A stretch of DNA of 64,000 nt from Nostoc sp. KVJ3 (GTDB lineage: Bacteria; Cyanobacteriota; Cyanobacteriia; Cyanobacteriales; Nostocaceae): the NCBI RefSeq assembly GCF_026127265.1, contig NZ_WWFG01000002.1, forward strand, positions 3,162,001-3,226,000, written 5' to 3'. The first letter of the stretch is position 1. The number at the start of each line of letters is the position of its first letter. The notes under the pieces were generated by a model. The model was given only the letters and a program-made list of their open reading frames with translations, ran no database searches and was not told the DNA's origin. The position numbers and the translations under genes are program-made. Positions 16,312 through 24,384 of the stretch are shown here, piece by piece.

Positions 16312-18207
16312 TTATTCCTGCTGGCGGCGTTCCTCTATTTCTTGACTAGAAATCATACTGCTGACTCTCTCTACATCTGCCATCATCAAAACTGCTCCCT
16401 GCATTTCAATGCCAAGGAGAGGAGTAATTGCCAAGTAACATTTTATTTGTCTACCCCGACGATTGGTAGCATCAAGGATCATCTCTTGAAACTGTTTTTT
16501 CCCAGATAGGGAATCGCGGATAGGCGATCGCAACTGCTCGACTGGTAGCCCAATATCTAGGCTAAAGATAGACTTTCCTAAAACTTCATCAGTCCGCAAG
16601 CCCCATAAATCTTCTACCATGTAATTCCAAATTGAAATGTTAAAGTTGCTGTCAATTACAACTATTCCATTTTGGAGACTTTTCAGAATAGAGAAGAGAA
16701 AAAGGTTTGTGCGATTAAGTTCTGTGGTGCGCTCGCTCAGTTCGTTATTAATTGTCTGTAATTCTTCATTAGTAGATTGAAGTTCTTCATTCATTGTCTC
16801 CAATTCTTCATTAGTGGATTGGAGTTCTTCGTTGGTAGTTTCTAATTCTTCATTAGTGGATTGGAGTTCTTCGTTGGTAGTTTCTAATTCTTCATTGGTA
16901 GATTGGAGTTCTTCGTTGGTGGTTTCTAATTCTTGTTGCGATCGCTGTAGGGCATCTTGGAGTTTAATATAACGGGTGACATCATGAAAGGCGATGCTGA
17001 CTCCTAAGAAACTGCTGTCTGTTTCTTGCAAAGGCGTAATTCGCACATCTAGATATTGGGTTTCTGTGTTAGACAAATAGCGCTCTACATTTGTCAGACT
17101 GACAGGGTGGCGTTCGGTATAAGCCCGTTCAATTAGCGATCGCAATTCAATCGGTCGATAGGAAAGTTCTAAATCCTGGAAGGGACGAGCTAAATCTTTG
17201 GGGGAAAGGGCGAACAAAGTCCGCGCTTGCTCGTTTACCAGTACCAGAGTGCCATTGATATCAATGACTATTTGGGCGATTGGGGCTGTGTCGAAACCCA
17301 TGTCTCGCAGCCGCAGATGTCGAGACAAACGGCTGCTAGATTCTTCATCTACTGAATTTGCCATAACTAAAAGGCGATCGCGGATATTCACCGACGATAC
17401 CTTAGTAAATATCCGGTTTTTTAAGTCTATTGGGGTAAACAGACTCGAATGCATCAACAGCATTTCTGCTTTTCCTAAAAATAGATAACCAGTATCATTT
17501 AGTGCAAAATGAAATCGAGCCAGAATTCGTCCTTGAGTCTCCGAATTAAAATACATTAATGTATTGCGATTAACCAGCAAATCTAAGCGCGAAATGGGCG
17601 CATCCTGAAGCAGATCGTGGCGACCAAAAATTACTGAGCGGCGCAAATCTTGACGGAAGACATAGCGATTACCGACAATCTCAAAGTATTTGTGCCGCAG
17701 TTCATCTGATACCGCTTGGACATCTTTTGCTGAATACACAGCTTGACGAGCCTGATTGAGAGCATCTTCATCTACATCTGTGGCATAGATTTTCACTCGT
17801 TGGCGAAAATCCTCTGCTCCCAATATTTCAGCCATCAATATAGCCAAGGTATAAGCTTCTTCTCCAGAAGCACAGCCGGCGCTCCAGATGCGAATTTGGT
17901 CAGAAGTTCTTTTATTTTTAATTAGATTAGGTAGTATTTGCTCCGCGAGATATTCCCAAGCTGATGAATCTCGAAAAAAAGCAGTGACGTTAATTAGGAT
18001 AATATTAAAAAGATAATTGAATTCTTCTGGATCAACTTCTAGATAGTCTTGATACTCTTCAAAGTTTTCTATAGTCAATGACTGCATCCGCTTGCATACT
18101 CGGCGCATCAAAGTCGAACGCTTGTAGCCTGTGAAATCAAATCCCCGATTTTGTCTAAGATGAATCAGAAGATTTTCAAATTCGGGGTTTTTTTCTGCGG
18201 AATTCAT
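16312..18207 (-). CDS. CheR-type methyltransferase with PAS domains
   Basis: Residues about 5-270: CheR methyltransferase, N-terminal helical part plus the SAM site WSAGCASGEEAYTLAI and the FNIILINVTAFFRD region. It is followed by a PAS domain (about 295-425), a coiled coil (about 425-500) made of near-perfect 14-residue repeats (ELETTNEELQSTNE), and a second PAS domain (about 505-620). Known role: CheR methylates glutamates on chemoreceptors; fused PAS forms are common in complex non-motility or taxis signalling systems. No histidine kinase module is present. It follows cheB by 119 bp on the same strand, so the pair forms a CheB/CheR adaptation module. ATG at 18207. Confidence 0.88.
   Translation of the reverse strand: MNSAEKNPEFENLLIHLRQNRGFDFTGYKRSTLMRRVCKRMQSLTIENFEEYQDYLEVDPEEFNYLFNIILINVTAFFRDSSAWEYLAEQILPNLIKNKRTSDQIRIWSAGCASGEEAYTLAILMAEILGAEDFRQRVKIYATDVDEDALNQARQAVYSAKDVQAVSDELRHKYFEIVGNRYVFRQDLRRSVIFGRHDLLQDAPISRLDLLVNRNTLMYFNSETQGRILARFHFALNDTGYLFLGKAEMLLMHSSLFTPIDLKNRIFTKVSSVNIRDRLLVMANSVDEESSSRLSRHLRLRDMGFDTAPIAQIVIDINGTLVLVNEQARTLFALSPKDLARPFQDLELSYRPIELRSLIERAYTERHPVSLTNVERYLSNTETQYLDVRITPLQETDSSFLGVSIAFHDVTRYIKLQDALQRSQQELETTNEELQSTNEELETTNEELQSTNEELETTNEELQSTNEELETMNEELQSTNEELQTINNELSERTTELNRTNLFLFSILKSLQNGIVVIDSNFNISIWNYMVEDLWGLRTDEVLGKSIFSLDIGLPVEQLRSPIRDSLSGKKQFQEMILDATNRRGRQIKCYLAITPLLGIEMQGAVLMMADVERVSSMISSQEIEERRQQE
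16746..16936. repeat. In-gene 42-bp tandem repeat coding for a coiled coil
   Basis: About four and a half copies of a 42-bp unit encode ELETTNEELQSTNE blocks of the CheR-PAS protein. Copies are almost identical at DNA level, so copy number probably varies between strains and changes the linker length between the two PAS domains. Confidence 0.85.
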
Positions 18208-18326
18208 AGGGTAGCGTGTAAATGAGAAAAAATAAAAGAGTGAAGTTTTTACGCTTGTCCACGAGTATCAAAGACTTATTTTTGCATTCCAAAATATATT
18301 TAAAAACATTACGATTTTACGCAAAG

Positions 18327-18986
18327 CTACACTTCCCTACATTCTCCTTCCACTAAAGTTACCAAAGCGTTAGAGATTTCATCTAAAGGGAGAATAAAAT
18401 CTACGTTGCCGGTTTTAATCGCGGCTGAAGGCATCCCCGAAAATTCGGCCGTTTTTAGGTCTTGGACAATGACAGTACCGCCCATTTTTTTTATTGCTTC
18501 TACTCCCATCGCGCCGTCGCTACCCGTTCCAGTTAGCACAATGGCGATCGCTCTTTCTTTGTAAGTGGCTGCAACCGATTCAAATAATAAGTCAGCCGAA
18601 GGACGTAAAAAATGGACTAATTTTGACTGTGATAAGGAAAGTGTGCCGTCATCGTTAACTAACAAGTGACGATTGGGTGGAGCAATATAAGCTGTTCCTG
18701 GGGTAAGGTAATCTCCTTCCTGTGCCTGTTTGACGGTAATATCCGTGCGCCGACTGAGAATTTCTGCCATGAATGACGGATGTTCGGGAGCGAGGTGCTG
18801 CACAATAGCGATCGCGGCTGGAAATGCTGCTCTTAGAGTCGATAGCACTTTAACTAGAGCAGTCAGACCACCTGCTGAGGCTGCGATCGCGACAATATCA
18901 AAGGCAGCATTCCTAAAGTGAGGTGGATGATTGTTGGCATCTTGCGCCATCTGAATCATTATTTTTTGGCCGTCAGTACCAACCAA
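18327..18986 (-). CDS. CheB-type methylesterase domain protein
   Basis: Single-domain CheB catalytic unit (219 residues) without the usual N-terminal receiver domain. Catalytic residues visible: Ser37 in AIAASAGG, His64 in IVQHLAPEHP and Asp157 in TGTGSDGAMG. Removes methyl groups from (or deamidates) receptor glutamates/glutamines. ATG at 18986; upstream of the CheR-PAS gene. Lack of the receiver domain suggests it is not controlled by phosphorylation in the normal way, possibly by complex formation with the PAS-bearing CheR. Confidence 0.9.
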   Translation of the reverse strand: MVGTDGQKIMIQMAQDANNHPPHFRNAAFDIVAIAASAGGLTALVKVLSTLRAAFPAAIAIVQHLAPEHPSFMAEILSRRTDITVKQAQEGDYLTPGTAYIAPPNRHLLVNDDGTLSLSQSKLVHFLRPSADLLFESVAATYKERAIAIVLTGTGSDGAMGVEAIKKMGGTVIVQDLKTAEFSGMPSAAIKTGNVDFILPLDEISNALVTLVEGECREV

Positions 18987-19143
18987 ACTTAATTAGTTAC
19001 AAAAAGCATTATTGAAGAAGAATTAAGAAGCCAGAATAGGCTAAACGCCCTGCTACCGCTAACAGGAGTCAGAATACTCAACTGACTCATGATTTTTTTA
19101 CCTTTGCCTACACTAATTATACAGTATTTTTGAACTTAATTCC

Positions 19144-20046
19144 TTATTTTTTGCCTTCACCTGTTAAATTTATTTGTTCATCTTCCTGTTCTAAAATGCG
19201 TTTTGCCTCTAAAAGTTGCTGTTTGTGTTCGTCACTAACTGTTGGGTATTGCAGATTTAATTCTTGTAATTTTGTACAGATAATATTAGCGACTACCAGG
19301 CGCGTAAACCATTTGCGATCGGCAGGAATAACATACCACGGAGCCCATTTTGTACTGGTGTTGTTAAAAACTTCTTCATAAGCCTTCATATAATCATCCC
19401 AAAAAGCTCGTTCTTTGACATCGCTATCTGAAAACTTCCAATTTTTTTCAGGAGAGTCAATCCGTTCTAAAAAACGTTTTTTCTGCTCTGATTTAGAGAC
19501 GTTGAGAAAAAATTTCAGAACAATCACGCCATTGTCTACCAAATATTTTTCAAAGTTATTAATCTCTTCAAAGCGTTGCTTCCATATCTTATTTCCATTA
19601 GGAAAATGAGGCAGTTGTTGCTTTCTCAGCATTTCTGGATGCACGCGAACCACTAGGGTTTCTTCATAATATGAGCGGTTAAATATCCCAATTCGACCTC
19701 TTTCTGGCAAAGCTCTCATACTTCGCCACAGGTAATCATGGTCTAATTCTTCTGCACTGGGGCCCTTGAAACTATAAACCTGAAATCCTTGCGGGTTCAC
19801 ACCAGAGGTAACATGTTTAATTGTGCTATCTTTACCAGCAGCATCCATTGCCTGAAAAATAATCAGCAAGGAATATGTATTTTGAGCATAGAGAATATTT
19901 TGGTAATTTGCTAATCGTTCAATATCTGCCTGTAATTTGTTTGCAGCATCAGCTTTTTGATGAAAATCAGTTTTATAAGCTGGGTCATAGTTTTTTTTCA
20001 GAGAAATCTTTGAACCTGGTGGAACAATGAAAGCATCGTAATTCAT
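19144..20046 (-). CDS. Polyphosphate kinase 2 family nucleotide phosphotransferase
   Basis: 300 residues, single PPK2 domain. Walker A-like AMDAAGKDSTIKHV, lid-region GVNPQGFQVYSFKGPSAEEL, and Walker B-like GRIGIFNRSYYEETLVVRVHPE. Known members use polyphosphate to phosphorylate AMP or ADP (or GDP). The length and SAEELDHDYLWR motif fit the PPK2 group that acts on AMP/ADP, but the substrate cannot be fixed from sequence. ATG at 20046. The last 25 residues are charged and lie outside the fold. Stands alone. Confidence 0.9.
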   Translation of the reverse strand: MNYDAFIVPPGSKISLKKNYDPAYKTDFHQKADAANKLQADIERLANYQNILYAQNTYSLLIIFQAMDAAGKDSTIKHVTSGVNPQGFQVYSFKGPSAEELDHDYLWRSMRALPERGRIGIFNRSYYEETLVVRVHPEMLRKQQLPHFPNGNKIWKQRFEEINNFEKYLVDNGVIVLKFFLNVSKSEQKKRFLERIDSPEKNWKFSDSDVKERAFWDDYMKAYEEVFNNTSTKWAPWYVIPADRKWFTRLVVANIICTKLQELNLQYPTVSDEHKQQLLEAKRILEQEDEQINLTGEGKK

Positions 20047-20220
20047 ATATAAAATTTAATAACGGCTGTTTATACCGAAGCATATTATGGAGTGCTAATT
20101 CCTGAAAATTATAATTTCTTAATTAAATAATTTTTGATTTAAAATTCATAACTTTTAACCGATTCTGGGGGTTTAAGTCCCCCATTTCTAAGAGTACTTC
20201 AAGTAAAAAAATGCCCAATT

Positions 20221-20274
20221 GTCATTGCGAGCATTCGCGGAGCGTCTCGTAGAGAAGTGAACGCTCGCAATGAC
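20221..20274. repeat. Dispersed palindromic repeat
   Basis: Outer arms GTCATTGCGAGC and GCTCGCAATGAC (12 bp, perfect) around an inner GTCTCGTAGAGAAGTG-type stem. This GTCATTGCGAG element is a common REP/MITE-like unit; here it lies between the small membrane-protein gene and PPK2. Confidence 0.75.
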
Positions 20275-20317
20275 GGGTTTTGGATCATTTATTTTTTGGA
20301 ACACTCTAAATTACGAA

Positions 20318-20794
20318 TTATTTCCGTCGCTTTGGCATAGGACGCATTGTTTCACGCCCTAACATAAACATCCCCGCAACACCCAAACTGACAAACCAAA
20401 CATATTGATACCAATATTGCCGAATTTGCTCACCAGTGTGGAGTTCTGGATGCAATGTGTTTAAGTACAACAGCAGCACTAATATCATCAGCGCCCCAAA
20501 ACCAACAAAGCTTAAGCCAACACGAATTCGTGCAGGTCGCAGTTCAAAATCACTGATAGTCTCTAGGTCAATTTCTGCCAATTCCTTAAAGGAGTCATCT
20601 GCCAAAGATGAGGTTGCTTGAAATCTATTGTTAAGCTTTGGTGGCAAAATCCGCGACAGTGTTGCTACTGTTGGGCGGCGTAATAAAGCCTCAGTATCTC
20701 GTAGCAATTGCAATGGCTTACGAGTATTAGTTAGTTCAACAAACTCTATATTCTCTGTGGGAATTTGGTCATTGGCTTTGCTTTCAAAATCCAT
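20318..20794 (-). CDS. Conserved membrane protein of unknown function
   Basis: 158 residues with a soluble N-terminal part (about 1-90) and two membrane segments (VGLSFVGFGALMILVLLLYL, about 91-110, and YVWFVSLGVAGMFMLG, about 131-146), ending in a basic tail (RPMPKRRK). ATG at 20794. It lies 14 bp after the pcxA stop on the same strand, so it is probably co-transcribed with pcxA. I do not recognise a family. Confidence 0.75.
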   Translation of the reverse strand: MDFESKANDQIPTENIEFVELTNTRKPLQLLRDTEALLRRPTVATLSRILPPKLNNRFQATSSLADDSFKELAEIDLETISDFELRPARIRVGLSFVGFGALMILVLLLYLNTLHPELHTGEQIRQYWYQYVWFVSLGVAGMFMLGRETMRPMPKRRK

Positions 20795-20808
20795 AGTATG
20801 CTTATGAA

Positions 20809-22086
20809 TTACTCGTCCATCTCTTTTAATGTAGCTAATGCCGACGGAGATAAGCGACTCAGATAGCGGAATATCCAGTATTTGAAGATGGTGTTTAAAA
20901 TTACCGGAAATGTTGCAATAAATAGAAATATTGCATTTCTACTTGCTGGTAAACCTAAATGTTCTGCTACTCCTTCAAGAAGAACCTCCCACCCATCTGG
21001 TGAGTGAAACCCTACAAATATATCTGTAAACAGAATAATCAAAAAAGCCTTAGCACTATCGCTCAGTCCATAAACTATATTATCTATAAAAGACTTCACA
21101 ATCGCAATTTCTCTGCTGCTCAAAACAATAATTATACTAAAAGAAATTAATGATATCAAATCAGCAAAAACATTACTAACAGCACTATTAGTTTTTACCT
21201 GAAATTCCTCAGCTATCTCAATTGCTTTATCCTTGATTTTTTCTTTTACTACTTCTACTGAGAGGGCTGGTGCATGATTTAATAAAGATTCAAATCTCAA
21301 ATTTTGTTGAAAATTAGATAACTCATGGAGAGCTTCTTTTTCCATGTCCGAATTAATAAAAATTTGAGTTGTCTTCTCTCCTCTAGTCCTTTCTAAGATG
21401 GGGGTTACTAATAATTGTTTAGATAAAATATGAGTCAAAAGTGGGACAATAATTAAAGTCAGTAAAAATCTTAGAGCAATTTTCGTCCTATTCTTAGAAA
21501 TTCGGTAATTTCTGACAAATTCTTCTTCTCTCTGTGGGGAAAAATCTGCTTTAATTCTATTAATAGTTCTGCCAATAGATCCAGGTAAGACTCCATCGTT
21601 TTGAGTCGTAGGCAGATTTTTAATATTAGACAATCCTGGCTGTTTATTGATTTCATTCTGATTAATTTTTTGCGGTTGATAATTTGATAGTAATGCGCTG
21701 TTACTACTAATTAGTTCATCTTTGATAGCATACTTCTCTACAACTTCATCGATAACCTTCAACTTTTCTAATAAAACAGAATTAGAGATATTGACAATTC
21801 CTCGACTAAGTTGGAATTCTGCAAGTCTGATCTTGATAATAGTTAAATTTTTATCAAGGTAGACTTGCCAATAAGACATCGCAGTTTCAGTATAATTTAC
21901 TGATTCGGAAGATATTTTTTTACCTTCAAAATGTTCTATCTCGATGTTTCTAATTCTCTGAGCGGCTTGTTGAGCTTCTAATAGTGCCCTTTCTGGTGTA
22001 TCGAAAAACCAATTGTTTAGCGATCGCAAATACTGATTGACATTTTGGCGAAGCAATTCTGCTGTTTTGGTAAATGAATCTTTCAT
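20809..22086 (-). CDS. pcxA: Proton extrusion protein PcxA (CemA/CotA family)
   Basis: 425 residues. Long soluble N-terminal part (NNWFFDTPERALLEAQQAAQ near the start, coiled-coil region to about 200) followed by membrane segments, with LRFLLTLIIVPLLTHILSKQ (about 208-227), FADLISLISFSIIIVLSSRE, AFLIILFTDIFVGFHSPDGW and a C-terminal pair ending SPSALATLKEMDE. These are signatures of the CemA/PcxA family, which in cyanobacteria drives light-dependent proton extrusion and pH adjustment and has a chloroplast homologue. ATG at 22086. The downstream membrane-protein gene follows by 14 bp. Confidence 0.93.
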   Translation of the reverse strand: MKDSFTKTAELLRQNVNQYLRSLNNWFFDTPERALLEAQQAAQRIRNIEIEHFEGKKISSESVNYTETAMSYWQVYLDKNLTIIKIRLAEFQLSRGIVNISNSVLLEKLKVIDEVVEKYAIKDELISSNSALLSNYQPQKINQNEINKQPGLSNIKNLPTTQNDGVLPGSIGRTINRIKADFSPQREEEFVRNYRISKNRTKIALRFLLTLIIVPLLTHILSKQLLVTPILERTRGEKTTQIFINSDMEKEALHELSNFQQNLRFESLLNHAPALSVEVVKEKIKDKAIEIAEEFQVKTNSAVSNVFADLISLISFSIIIVLSSREIAIVKSFIDNIVYGLSDSAKAFLIILFTDIFVGFHSPDGWEVLLEGVAEHLGLPASRNAIFLFIATFPVILNTIFKYWIFRYLSRLSPSALATLKEMDE

Positions 22087-22215
22087 TATATGTATAAATA
22101 TTTGTATTGTGTGTAGTATAGTTATACAAGCATGAAAACTAGGTAATAACTATTTTAAAATATTATTAACTATTAGACATCTCCAAAAATTAAATATGCG
22201 TTATCCAGAACCCTT

Positions 22216-22244
22216 GTAGAGATGTAACAGTGCTACGTCTCTAC
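22216..22244. repeat. Dispersed GTAGAGA hairpin
   Basis: GTAGAGATGTA, 7-nt loop, TACGTCTCTAC; one G-T pair in an 11-bp stem. A shorter relative (GTAGAGA/TCTCTAC) occurs at 24063-24090. Confidence 0.65.
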
Positions 22245-22279
22245 ATTCATTATCGGAGATGTCTATTTAGGACTGCTAT

Positions 22280-22441
22280 ATGAAATTTTATTATGCGATC
22301 GCACCAGCAATCATAGGAGTGGCAATTACCCTTGTACAACCGCAATTTGCGGTGTTTAATCACCTCCGGTTCACTCAATGGGTTGTGTACAGGTGGTATT
22401 TATTTGGTAAGATAGTGACCTGGAATAAATTCCTGAACTAA
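22280..22441 (+). CDS. Possible small secreted-type protein or gene remnant
   Basis: A 53-aa frame starting MKFYYAIAPAIIGVAITLVQ, which reads like a signal peptide, then an unrelated tail (QWVVYRWYLFGK...). It overlaps the broken kinase gene on the other strand. The signal-like head resembles the start of exported proteins often found beside kinases in these genomes; the tail is probably not real coding sequence. I regard it as a gene head fused to noncoding DNA by deletion. Confidence 0.3.
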   Translation: MKFYYAIAPAIIGVAITLVQPQFAVFNHLRFTQWVVYRWYLFGKIVTWNKFLN

Positions 22442-22711
22442 ATCAAATTCTTGATTCTCTTCAAAATGAGCCAATAGTTGAGGAATTTGGTCATGCTTTC
22501 CTAATGTTTCCAGGGTTAATGCTTCCTAGTTAAACAAACGTTTAGCTTCTCGTAAAGTGTATACATCGGTAGACAGTGGTTTAAAATGCTTAACAATGCA
22601 TTGTGGATTCCCCGGTCTTTGCATATCTTGAGCTAAGAAAGTCGTACCAAACCCTCCTTGTCCCAGTTGGGTGAGAATTTGGTAGCGTCCACCTACGGTT
22701 TGACCCTGCAT
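22400..22711 (-). pseudogene. Ser/Thr protein kinase, N-terminal fragment with a premature stop
   Basis: Starts as a standard PknB-type kinase: GGRYQILTQLGQGGFGTTFLAQD (given here in part) with the glycine-rich loop LGQGGFG and the VAIK-like lysine in CIVKHFKP. An in-frame TAG at 22526-22528 replaces the usual Gln after RLFN; the frame then continues as kinase sequence (EALTLETLGKHDQIPQLLAH) to a TAA at 22400-22402. The catalytic loop and everything after it are missing, so this is a dead remnant produced by a deletion and a nonsense change. Confidence 0.85.
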
Positions 22712-22857
22712 TAAATTTACCTTTTCTCCTAGATTGACTCACTCACTGATTTTGTTAATCTTGATTTTTGCACAAAATCTAAGTAGAGAATAGGGAATAG
22801 AAATATTGCTTTTTCATCCCCCTCATCCTCCCACTCCCCACTCCCAATTTTGAAATT

Positions 22858-24045
22858 ATGACTTTGAGTCTGTGCATGATTGTAAAAAACGAAGCTGCAA
22901 CACTACCTAAATGCCTGAACAGTGTCAGAAAAGTGGTGGATGAAATGGTAGTCTTGGATACAGGCTCAATCGATCGCACTCCCAATATTGCCCAGCAACT
23001 TGGTGCCAAAGTCCATCATTTTAAATGGTGTAATGACTTCAGTGCTGCCCGGAATGCAGCTTTAAAATATGTCACTGGTGACTGGATTTTGGTCTTAGAT
23101 GCTGATGAAACTCTGACTCCAGCAATTGTACCGCAATTGCGAGAGGCGATCGCTAGAGACGAATACCTGCTCATCAATCTCGTCCGCCAGGAAGTTGGCG
23201 CTGAACAATCTCCCTATTCTCTGGTTTCCAGACTGTTCCGCAATCATCCAGACATTCACTTTGACCGTCCTTATCATGCCTTAGTGGATGATAGTGTGTC
23301 AGCAATTTTAACTAAAGAACCCCATTGGCAAATAGGTTATTTACCTGGAATCGCACTTGTACACACAGGATATCAAAAAAGTGCGATCGCTCAAAATAAC
23401 AAATATGCCAAAGCAGCAGCAGCAATGGAAGGATTTCTCGCGACTCATCCTCATGACCCCTATGTTTGCAGTAAATTAGGGGCATTATATGTGGAAACTG
23501 GGAAAATAACCCAAGGTATGGAGTTGCTCAGACATGGAATCACCACCTCTGAAGAAAATTATGATATTTTATACGAACTCCACTATCATTTAGGCATTGC
23601 TTACAGTCGCTTGCAAAAATTCCCACAGGCGATTTCTCACTATCAAGCTGCTATCAAATTGCCAATTTACCCGATGCTCAAATTAGGAGCATACAACAAC
23701 TTGGGTAACTTGCTCAAAGCAGCCGGAGATTTCAACGGTGCGAAAACTGCTTACGCCACAACTTTGAAGATTGACCCGAATTTTGTCTTTGGACATTATA
23801 ACTTGGCAATGACATATAAGGCTTTGGGTTTATTTACAGATGCGATCGCGTATTATCAAAATGCGATCGAGTTAAATCCCAACTATGCTGAAGCGTATCA
23901 AAATTTAGGGGTAGTGTTGCTGAAAGCTGGCAATCATCAGGATAGTTTAACAGCTTTTAGAAAAGCGATCGCCCTTCACGAAAGGTATAATCCCGAAGAG
24001 GCGAAGAGACTACGTCAAGGCTTGCAAGAAATGGAGTTGATGTAG
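22858..24045 (+). CDS. Family 2 glycosyltransferase with TPR domain
   Basis: Residues 1-220: GT2 glycosyltransferase with LCMIVKNEAATLPKCLNSVR, the nucleotide-sugar/metal site VLDADETL, and the SVRKVVDEMVVLDTGSIDRT core. Residues 220-395: five TPR units (for example AIAYYQNAIELNPNYAEAYQ). This combination is widespread in Nostoc and is linked by family to cell-surface or peptide glycosylation, with unknown acceptor. ATG at 22858. No signal peptide. Stands alone. Confidence 0.9.
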   Translation: MTLSLCMIVKNEAATLPKCLNSVRKVVDEMVVLDTGSIDRTPNIAQQLGAKVHHFKWCNDFSAARNAALKYVTGDWILVLDADETLTPAIVPQLREAIARDEYLLINLVRQEVGAEQSPYSLVSRLFRNHPDIHFDRPYHALVDDSVSAILTKEPHWQIGYLPGIALVHTGYQKSAIAQNNKYAKAAAAMEGFLATHPHDPYVCSKLGALYVETGKITQGMELLRHGITTSEENYDILYELHYHLGIAYSRLQKFPQAISHYQAAIKLPIYPMLKLGAYNNLGNLLKAAGDFNGAKTAYATTLKIDPNFVFGHYNLAMTYKALGLFTDAIAYYQNAIELNPNYAEAYQNLGVVLLKAGNHQDSLTAFRKAIALHERYNPEEAKRLRQGLQEMELM

Positions 24046-24384
24046 AAATAAGGGGACATCTCGTAGAGAAGTACAATTTCGCGTCTCTACACTATAGCGT
24101 TTCCTAATCATACAAGGTACATCATAGTCCCCTCATCGCTTGCGGGGGTGGGGTTCAATACCTACTCAACTGAGAACCGCTATATCTGTCAGATGAGAGT
24201 TTTAGTCTGATCTGAACCGTATTGATATATGATTAACGCTCTTAAAATGATTTACCATCACGGATACCAGAATGTTCAACTGAGAATTTAGATTTTTAGA
24301 TGATAAATATTATTCTATATACCCTATAATCTTTTTAATTACGGTATACATCCAGAAATACCGTAGATTTAGGGGTGAATTCTG
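24046..24384. other. Intergenic region upstream of the oxyanion-uptake operon
   Basis: Contains a short hairpin (24063-24090) and a copy of the dispersed element also seen near 490-600 (TGAGAACCGCTATA ... GAACCGTATTGA, about 24170-24230). The promoter-proximal inverted repeat is listed separately. I found no clear repeats of the CTTAACCT-type Pho box. Confidence 0.5.
24340..24365. promoter_or_regulatory. Inverted repeat just upstream of the binding-protein gene
   Basis: TACGGTAT, 10-nt spacer, ATACCGTA: perfect 8-bp arms, ending 19 bp before the start codon at 24385. Position fits an operator or a leader hairpin controlling the operon. The regulator is unknown; the arms do not match a Pho-box repeat. 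Confidence 0.5.

Noticed and set aside
16143..16349. 68-codon frame downstream of the coiled-coil gene
   Set aside because: Made from dispersed palindromic repeats, overlaps the CheR-PAS gene, no start signal.
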